Shown: positions 14,530 through 20,026 of the stretch, piece by piece
Numbering within the stretch: the stretch's first letter is position 1
Layout of the letters: each line of letters starts with the position of its first letter
Virus record (IMG/VR): IMGVR_UViG_3300030109_000555
Coordinates: 1 to 20,026 of that record
Length of the DNA stretch: 20,026 nucleotides
Source of the DNA: a virus
Strand: one strand, 5' to 3'
Position numbers and translations under genes: made by a program
Notes under the pieces: model-generated
The model's input: the letters and a program-made list of their open reading frames with translations, nothing else
Databases searched by the model: none
What the model was told of the DNA's origin: nothing

Positions 14530-15192
14530 ATGTCAATGATAGCGGGGTTTGCCGTAGTAGTTACGGAAGCCTGTATTGCATTTTGGAAAAGAGTACACGC
14601 AATTAATTTTGGAGTATATGGTGCGACAATGGTAGGTAAAACAACATTAAGTCATCAAATGAGAACAAGGGGAGAAGTACAAACTATTCAAGAAAGAACA
14701 GTAGGAATACATAGACCTACTAGAAAAACAATTAAACTAGAAGGAGATGTGCATACCATTAGAAGTTCTGATATAGGGGGAGAAGCAATATATTGGAAAG
14801 AATGGGCTAAAGATATGAGAATTAGAAAACCTAAATATATTATTTTCATGATAGACCATAGACATTTAGATAGTCCAGCCAATTTAGACCACCAAGTAGC
14901 ATGGAAGTTTTTAGTTGATGTTGTATTAAGTGATAGATGGCCGAATGGTAAAAGAAAAAAAGATAAAGATTATCCTATGGCAATTGGTATTTGGGCTAAT
15001 AAGTATGATGTTTGGGGAGAAATATATAAGTCTGACCGTGAAATAGATAAGCATGAAATATTTGAGCCATTTACTTACGGTATGAGAAAATTAAATGATA
15101 AAGGAATACCTACTTACAAATACATAGTTTCAGCAAAGTCAGACCCCGAAATGGTGTATAGAGGAATCACTACAATGATAAAAGATTACTGA
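14530..15192 (+). CDS. Ras/Arf-like small GTPase with hydrophobic N-terminus
   Basis: 220 residues, ATG 14530 after GGGAGATATAAT. All main G-protein motifs are visible: P-loop GATMVGKT (31-38), a switch-I-like TVGI with T57, G3 DIGGE (81-85), G4 NKYD (157-160) and G5 SAK (201-203). The order and spacing match small GTPases of the Ras/Arf group; DIGG is closest to the Arf-type DVGG. The position of the catalytic Gln (after GG) holds Glu85, so hydrolysis may be slow or depend on a partner. Residues 1-18 (MSMIAGFAVVVTEACIAF) are hydrophobic and could anchor the protein in a membrane. An insertion with Lys/Asp (KRKKDKDYP, 141-149) precedes G4. Two membrane-protein genes lie directly upstream. GTP binding is well supported; what it switches is unknown. 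Confidence 0.85.
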   Translation: MSMIAGFAVVVTEACIAFWKRVHAINFGVYGATMVGKTTLSHQMRTRGEVQTIQERTVGIHRPTRKTIKLEGDVHTIRSSDIGGEAIYWKEWAKDMRIRKPKYIIFMIDHRHLDSPANLDHQVAWKFLVDVVLSDRWPNGKRKKDKDYPMAIGIWANKYDVWGEIYKSDREIDKHEIFEPFTYGMRKLNDKGIPTYKYIVSAKSDPEMVYRGITTMIKDY

Positions 15193-15201
15193 GGAATTAA
15201 A

Positions 15202-15873
15202 ATGTATCAACAACCGAACTTAATAGGGACTAATGTTTCAATAGCACCCAATTCAACTAACCCAGCACAAATGCAACCGTTTTCTTTGAACAGGTTTTTA
15301 CCTAAACTAGCGCAGTTTAGGGCGGCTGGTAATATAACAGAATATACTTATGATAGTATTAAACCTAAAAAGAAACTAAAAGAAATAAGAAAGATTTTAT
15401 TTCCTGAAAAGAAATCTTTCCTTAAAATAAAATATGGAAACAAATTTAACTTCAAGGACATATGTGTTGTTTGTGGAACACATCATGTTTGGGAATCAGG
15501 TGATTTTTTAAGACCACCTATACCTTTAGATAAAGTAACTAAAGGTAGGCCACTAAGGGGAACCTATTGTCAAAAACATGCAGGTATTCATAAACAGATG
15601 GAAATGCTTCAACAGCAGATTTTAGCAGAAGAGAACGGTTTAGACTTCAAAGCATTCATTCCAAAGGCAAGAATGCCTCAACTGATGCGAAAGGGGCCAC
15701 TAACTACTTTAAGTAAAGATGATGTGGTCAGTTTAACCGCAACCGGATGGGTTATAAAGCCGCCCTCCTTGACAGATAGTGAGACTACTATGGCGGAAAT
15801 AGTGCGTCTTATTGCTGAAATAGGATTATCAACAGAAAGACTAAATCATTTAATTAGCGTTAAGGAGGAATAA
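15202..15873 (+). CDS. Putative zinc-finger protein (223 residues)
   Basis: ATG 15202 follows TGAGGAATTAAA. The middle holds C88-x2-C91 (ICVVCGTHH), with two histidines directly after, and C123-x2-H126 (YCQKHAG), a plausible zinc site of CCCH type. The region before it is basic (IKPKKKLKEIRKILFPEKKS), and the N-terminal 30 residues are Asn/Pro/Gln-rich and probably flexible. The C-terminal third has SLTATGWVIKPPSLTDSETT followed by a helix. Nothing identifies a family. Its place behind the GTPase and before another structural-looking gene suggests it belongs to the same module. The final codons AAG GAG GAA double as the ribosome binding site of the next gene. Confidence 0.7.
   Translation: MYQQPNLIGTNVSIAPNSTNPAQMQPFSLNRFLPKLAQFRAAGNITEYTYDSIKPKKKLKEIRKILFPEKKSFLKIKYGNKFNFKDICVVCGTHHVWESGDFLRPPIPLDKVTKGRPLRGTYCQKHAGIHKQMEMLQQQILAEENGLDFKAFIPKARMPQLMRKGPLTTLSKDDVVSLTATGWVIKPPSLTDSETTMAEIVRLIAEIGLSTERLNHLISVKEE
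15863..15868 (+). promoter_or_regulatory. Ribosome binding site AGGAGG within the end of the preceding gene
   Basis: AGGAGG lies seven bases before ATG 15876 and is the strongest purine-type Shine-Dalgarno match in the window, differing from the GGTG type used by most neighbours. It is coded inside the last codons of the upstream gene, so the two are translated in close succession. Confidence 0.6.
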
Positions 15874-15875
15874 AT

Positions 15876-16532
15876 ATGGGATTTTTAGGAACAAGTAATG
15901 GAACAGTGATGAATGCTGTTAATGCACAAAGCGACCAGCAGTTTAAGAATGTAAGTAACTTACTTTCTTTACAAGATAATCATGTTGAAGAGTTTTTCCA
16001 ATACCACGGACAACAGTTTTTTTCAGCGATGGAAAAACTATTGGAAGATGTAGTGGAAAGGTCTGTTAGTCGAATGTTAACTAAATTAGTATTCGTACAA
16101 GACTCCACTAGCGGGACTATGAAATTGCAATCAGGTTCTTTAGGAGAGTTTGAAAAGATTACACAAGAAAACATAGACTTGGATTTAACAAGACTATTAG
16201 ATTCAGCGATTAATTCAGAAGTAATTAATCAAAGAAAAATGGCTAAACAACAATACTTAGAATCTCAAGGATTTTCTTCTCCACAAAGTCAACAAGTTGG
16301 AGTAGGTTTAGCAGTTGCAGGTGTAACAGGCAATATGCAACAATATAATCAAATGCAGGGAGCGGTAAATAATGGTACTGGTTATCCTGTTCCACCAAAC
16401 GGCACAGACGGATATGGTAGGCCATATTGGTTAGATGCTCAAGGCAATATGTCACTTGAACCACCATCTTCAGGATTAGGTCTAGGAGGCGCAATACAAA
16501 AAGGTGCGGCTTGGGCAAAATGGTTAATGTGA
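15876..16532 (+). CDS. Gln/Asn/Gly-rich hypothetical protein
   Basis: 218 residues with a strong AGGAGG site. Residues 15-75 are helical and amphipathic (VEEFFQYHGQQFFSAMEKLL, EDVVERSVSRMLTKLVF); residues 140-200 are Gln-, Asn-, Gly- and Pro-rich (GNMQQYNQMQGAVNNGTGYP) and probably disordered; the end is Gly-rich and weakly hydrophobic with two Trp (KGAAWAKWLM). No signal peptide or enzyme motif is visible. The composition of the second half is like virion or fibre-associated proteins, but this is only a resemblance. Function unknown. Confidence 0.7.
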   Translation: MGFLGTSNGTVMNAVNAQSDQQFKNVSNLLSLQDNHVEEFFQYHGQQFFSAMEKLLEDVVERSVSRMLTKLVFVQDSTSGTMKLQSGSLGEFEKITQENIDLDLTRLLDSAINSEVINQRKMAKQQYLESQGFSSPQSQQVGVGLAVAGVTGNMQQYNQMQGAVNNGTGYPVPPNGTDGYGRPYWLDAQGNMSLEPPSSGLGLGGAIQKGAAWAKWLM

Positions 16533-16543
16533 GTTGATTAATA

Positions 16544-18598
16544 TTGAAACTCTATTACTCTAGTGAGCAGAAAATAGTCGAATGGAATGAAGACTATGCT
16601 AAAAAGGAGTTTTTAGATTATATTTTTCAAGACTATTCCACATCTAAAAGAACAGATGCAGAGGATATTGATGAATACATTGAAGAAATGATTGAAAGTC
16701 AAGAAGGAAAACTACCTGTAAAAGAAAAATTTGATGAAGAAGAGTTTAGAAGCATATGTAAAAAGGCAATCACAACTCTAAGAAACAAAAAATTTAGTCA
16801 GTTAGGATTTAATCCTAGATTTAAAGATGAAACTTTTAAGCAAGTGGAACCTCACATTCCTGATAAACCTATATTAGAAGCCACCGCCAAAAAAGCGGTA
16901 CAAGTGGCTACAAAAGACGATGTTGAGTTTGATAAGAAAAAACATATTGCTAGAGCATGGGGTAATAATTATAGTAAATATTTTGACACTGTTTGGGAGG
17001 CAAAAGAAAAACCAAAGATTACTGAAACATCTAAAACTGTTACTAAACAATTTGTGATTTCAGACCATGACCCTACATTAAGTAAAAAGGAAAAGGGACA
17101 AACGGTACAAATAGAACAGAGAGAACCACTGACTAAAGCAAAGAAACTTTATGATGCAGGGGTGACTTATTTTTACAAAGAAACAGCAGAGCCAAAAAGC
17201 GGAAGTTCTAGAGGATTTAAGTCTTCTTTGGGAGATATGGTATATTCAAGAACAAGGGCTTCTAAAAGAAGTTTTGGTTTAAAAACAACAGATAAGAAAG
17301 AATTAAATATGGATGAATTATCTTCTGACTTTGTGGATAAGGTAGTTAGTGAAAGAATATTAGAATATGAAAATATAAAAGATTCTGAAGGAAAGGGTGA
17401 AGGAATAAAGGTAGCAAAAACATTTGAGTATGATTCAGGAGATTCTGAATACTATTTACAAAGAGCCATGTTTTTCGTTGATGAAATGAAAGACTTCCTT
17501 GCTCTAAGTCCCGAAGAACAATTGAAACAGATGATATTTAATTCAAAAAAAGAGTTTACTGCTGAAGAAAAAGAAGAAATGACAGAAGAAGTTAGAAGAG
17601 AAGCAAAGGGTATGCTTTCTAAATTACCTTCTGACTTTAAAGAAAAAGGTACGGCCATTAAATCTGCTCTTAAAAAATATGACAGCATGATGGAAATATT
17701 AGAAAAACTAACTGAATTGGGTAATAAAGGAATGAAACTATCTAAAACAGATATAGAAAAGATAGATACCGATATTACTTCTCTTCTTGATACCATTAAA
17801 GAAGAAAAGAAATTGTATAATATTAAATCTTCAGGATATAGATTTAAGTCCGACACAGGAAAAAATCAACAATTCAATAGTCTTAGATTTGGTTTTAACC
17901 AAGGCTCAATCGCTGTATTAAAAAAGAGGGGTGGAATATATTATAATCTATGGCAAGAAGGACAAACTAGGAGAGAAAGAACCGAGACAGGGAAAGAATC
18001 AAAAAAGAAAAACCCTACAAAAAAATTGACTCCTACTCAACTAAAAGAATATAAACAAAATCAATTTGAAAGATATAACTATTTAATATCACATGTACTT
18101 AGTTGGATTGCTAAAGAATTAGATGTATTGGTGTTGGCTCAAATGAAAATGCTAAGAGAGGCTGGTAAGGCTTTAGACATAGAACAAGACAAAAAAAGTG
18201 GAACCTATTATAAACAAGACTTAAGGGCTAAGGAAGCGTTTAATGACCCTAAAAAGTGGCTTAAAAAGGAAGCAAAGGCGGCTCTAGAAGATATGTTAAC
18301 TCTCTATGAGATTACATTAATAGTCGTTGAAACAACTCCACCTGACGGAAAGAAAAAATATAGTATTAAAAAGTGGAATATAACACCTAGACAACAATAT
18401 CTTAGAGGAAGAATACCATTAGGAACGGGAACCTCTGTTGCTACCGGAGATACAATGGCAGATACAGGTAAATATCGTAAGACTAGTGCTGTTAGTCAAG
18501 AAGCCTTGCCTTCTGAATTAAAGAAAAAGGTCGGTTATTTTTCTTCACTAATAAGAAGAAGATTCAAAGAAATAGCAACTAGCGTGAGGGAGATTTAA
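16544..18598 (+). CDS. Large charged hypothetical protein (684 residues), TTG start
   Basis: The reading frame starts with TTG 16544, about five bases after GTTGAT, a one-base variant of the GGTGAT site; the next in-frame ATG is over 100 bases downstream and would remove a conserved-looking start (KLYYSSEQKIVEWNEDYAKK). The protein is Lys/Glu-rich with predicted helical and coiled regions at about residues 330-430 (MTEEVRREAKGMLSKLPSDF), and a more mixed C-terminal third including SHVLSWIAKELDVLVLAQMK and a closing basic LIRRRFKEIATSVREI. No membrane segment, protease or nuclease motif is recognised. It directly precedes the connector gene and its composition recalls the 1210-residue protein at 2653, without visible sequence identity. 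It may be a virion protein. Confidence 0.78.
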   Translation: MKLYYSSEQKIVEWNEDYAKKEFLDYIFQDYSTSKRTDAEDIDEYIEEMIESQEGKLPVKEKFDEEEFRSICKKAITTLRNKKFSQLGFNPRFKDETFKQVEPHIPDKPILEATAKKAVQVATKDDVEFDKKKHIARAWGNNYSKYFDTVWEAKEKPKITETSKTVTKQFVISDHDPTLSKKEKGQTVQIEQREPLTKAKKLYDAGVTYFYKETAEPKSGSSRGFKSSLGDMVYSRTRASKRSFGLKTTDKKELNMDELSSDFVDKVVSERILEYENIKDSEGKGEGIKVAKTFEYDSGDSEYYLQRAMFFVDEMKDFLALSPEEQLKQMIFNSKKEFTAEEKEEMTEEVRREAKGMLSKLPSDFKEKGTAIKSALKKYDSMMEILEKLTELGNKGMKLSKTDIEKIDTDITSLLDTIKEEKKLYNIKSSGYRFKSDTGKNQQFNSLRFGFNQGSIAVLKKRGGIYYNLWQEGQTRRERTETGKESKKKNPTKKLTPTQLKEYKQNQFERYNYLISHVLSWIAKELDVLVLAQMKMLREAGKALDIEQDKKSGTYYKQDLRAKEAFNDPKKWLKKEAKAALEDMLTLYEITLIVVETTPPDGKKKYSIKKWNITPRQQYLRGRIPLGTGTSVATGDTMADTGKYRKTSAVSQEALPSELKKKVGYFSSLIRRRFKEIATSVREI

Positions 18599-18599
18599 A

Positions 18600-19718
18600 A
18601 TGCCGGTAGCATCCTCCCCAAGTGACTATACTGCGATTAATGTTGATTATTCAACAGGAAGTGGTTTTTATACAGATAAAGGAGCAGTTTCAGATTTGCT
18701 CCAAGTACCGGCATTTTCATCTTCCACTTATCCAAGTCAAGCACAAATAGGTTCGATTATTAAGAACATAGAAGGTGTTGTTGATGACAAGGTTAAGCGT
18801 TCATACCGACCAATAATTTATGAAAATGAGTTTCATAACTTTGAGTTTATTCGCCATCCTATGCAATCTTATTATGGTGGTTATGTAGGTTTTATTCAAT
18901 TAGATACTTTAAAGGTTAAAAAGATTATTTCATTAAAGGTATGGCAAGGTAATCAATATCAGGAATTAGCATCTGCTTCAGCCTCTATTACATTAGATAC
19001 AACAGGCTATAATAATCTAAGAAGCATAACTTTGCAATTACCTAATAGCGGTGAATCATGGGTGCTTTATCATCATGCAGAAGGAAGTCTAGCCGCCCAC
19101 AATACATTCCATAATGGCTTCGGTTCTAAAACAACTGCGAAAGATATATGCCATTTAATAAATGAAGAATATCCCGCCAATACTGCACAATTCACAGGTG
19201 CTACAAGAGATAAGATACTAACTTCTTCTCCTAATAGTCTAAACATAAGTGATTTCTTTTATGCAAGTACAGACCCCGATGATAGCAATAAAATAAACAT
19301 TTCTAGCCTTTTATCAGGAGAGGATGGCTCCTATTGTACTATTACAACGGCAGATAAGGCGGGTCAAACATCAAGCACTACTGTATCTGCGTTCACCGAT
19401 ATGCAAGATATGAAGAGACTTGGTTCCTTTTGGTCTATTGGTGATGAAGGCCGTATTTTCTTCCTTAGAGATTATCCATACCATACTCAAAACTCTATCA
19501 TTGTGACTTATATTGCAGGTAGTAGTCGAGTACCGTCTGCAATTCATAAAGCCACAACAATGTTAGTGGCGGCAGAAATATTGAGACATGATGACCAAAC
19601 TATTCTTATTGCAGAAACAGGTGGTAATATTACTACCAAAGAAAAGTATGATATATTGGTAAAAGAAGCCAACGATATATTGAAGGGCAAGGGCGACTTA
19701 GTATTTTTACTTGAATAG
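18600..19718 (+). CDS. Probable head-tail connector (Ad1/gp6-like)
   Basis: 372 residues; ATG 18600 follows GAGGGAGATTTAAA and starts one base after the previous stop. The N-terminus VSDLLQVPAFSSSTYPSQAQ followed by IGSIIKNIEGVVDDKVKRSY has the pattern of phage adaptor proteins (an LL-x-x-P-x-F-x-x-S-T-x-P-x start, then a helix binding the portal). The C-terminus SIIVTYIAGSSRVPSAIHKA, followed by TTMLVAAEILRHDD and EKYDILVKEANDIL, matches the end of gp6/gp15-type connectors (VTY-x-x-G-x-x-x-VP-x-x-I-x-x-A, then helices). At about 150-275 there is an extra beta-rich stretch that makes it longer than the usual adaptor of 100-200 residues. It would attach below the portal to close the head. Family call is by pattern only. 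Confidence 0.65.
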   Translation: MPVASSPSDYTAINVDYSTGSGFYTDKGAVSDLLQVPAFSSSTYPSQAQIGSIIKNIEGVVDDKVKRSYRPIIYENEFHNFEFIRHPMQSYYGGYVGFIQLDTLKVKKIISLKVWQGNQYQELASASASITLDTTGYNNLRSITLQLPNSGESWVLYHHAEGSLAAHNTFHNGFGSKTTAKDICHLINEEYPANTAQFTGATRDKILTSSPNSLNISDFFYASTDPDDSNKINISSLLSGEDGSYCTITTADKAGQTSSTTVSAFTDMQDMKRLGSFWSIGDEGRIFFLRDYPYHTQNSIIVTYIAGSSRVPSAIHKATTMLVAAEILRHDDQTILIAETGGNITTKEKYDILVKEANDILKGKGDLVFLLE

Positions 19719-19726
19719 GTGATAAC

Positions 19727-20026
19727 ATGACTTGGAATTGGTACGATATTGAAAAATTATCTGAGGATGAAAAGGAAGAACTTAAACGGGAGATGGGTGC
19801 AGATAAATTACCTGCACTTCCTAATTTAAATGGCGAAGTGACAATTGATGAAGCGAGGACTATATTAGACCAAGAACGCAAAAAAATAGAAGACAAGAAA
19901 AAGAATGCTGAAGCAGGTAAAACTGCACCAAAGATGAATCTTCAAGAGTTACAGGAACAGCAGGGTAAAAAAGAAAGAAAGAATATAGTAGGGAATCTGT
20001 TAGAAGAAACTAAACCTAAACCACCT
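19727..20026 (+). CDS. Charged protein, N-terminal part, cut by window end
   Basis: Starts at ATG 19727 after AGGTGATAAC, an ideal archaeal site, and stays open to the last base (100 codons seen). It opens MTWNWYDIEKLSEDEKEELK, carrying Trp-Tyr-Asp-Ile-Glu-Lys, similar in pattern to the WSDIHK block of the scaffold and the WKSIIK start of the gene at 1988. The rest is Lys/Glu/Asn/Gln-rich and predicted helical, with Pro/Lys-rich end. No domain is recognised; its place next to the connector suggests another head or tail component. Confidence 0.75.
   Translation, partial: MTWNWYDIEKLSEDEKEELKREMGADKLPALPNLNGEVTIDEARTILDQERKKIEDKKKNAEAGKTAPKMNLQELQEQQGKKERKNIVGNLLEETKPKPP

Noticed and set aside
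1-20026. tRNA genes, CRISPR arrays, insertion sequences, integrase or attachment sites
   Set aside because: I saw no tRNA-like cloverleaf, regular spaced repeats, transposase motifs or terminal inverted repeats; coding density leaves little room for them.

Overview
This window is a piece of the virion-morphogenesis region of a tailed, HK97-type double-stranded DNA virus. The host is most likely an archaeon. All supported genes lie on the + strand, usually 0-60 bases apart or overlapping, and the DNA is A+T-rich with a strongly purine-rich coding strand. Many genes are preceded by GGTGAT, GAGGTG or TGAGGTG a few bases before ATG or GTG; this matches the 3' end of archaeal 16S rRNA. The combination of HK97 portal, protease and capsid genes, an archaeal/eukaryal-type ATP-dependent DNA ligase and these ribosome binding sites suggests a marine archaeal virus of the magrovirus (Marine Group II Euryarchaeota virus) type. 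That last assignment is inference. No integrase, tRNA, CRISPR array or host housekeeping gene is visible, and the large terminase is not in the window.

Layout. 1-356: the end of a small basic protein and a short Cys-pair protein not usually called by gene finders. 349-1986: portal protein with two zinc-ribbon-like insertions. 1988-7112: six unrecognised genes, including a 1210-residue Lys/Glu-rich coiled-coil protein. 7117-9633: ATP-dependent DNA ligase with a long extra C-terminus. 9634-9682: small gap with a possible archaeal promoter. 9683-12243: prohead protease fused to a scaffold (with a good internal start for scaffold alone), then the major capsid protein. 12264-13901: four small, mostly beta-rich proteins, likely decoration or head-completion proteins, one with a histone-H1-like basic tail. 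13911-15192: two small membrane proteins and a Ras/Arf-like GTPase with a hydrophobic N-terminus. 15202-18598: a zinc-finger protein, a Gln/Gly-rich protein and a 684-residue charged protein. 18600-19718: a probable head-tail connector. 19727-20026: the start of another charged protein.

How the genes fit together. Portal, protease-scaffold and capsid protein build the procapsid; small beta proteins would decorate or complete it; the connector joins head to tail. Two features suggest something less ordinary. First, a nearly identical block (Met-Asp/Glu-Trp-Ser-Asp-Ile-His-Lys-Met-Val) ends both the protease-scaffold and a small coiled-coil protein encoded 3 kb upstream, and looser Trp-x-Asp/Ser-Ile versions open three other proteins in the window; this could be a shared docking signal for entry into the procapsid. 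Second, a small GTPase with all major G motifs sits directly behind two membrane proteins inside the structural operon, which is not a usual part of tailed-virus morphogenesis.
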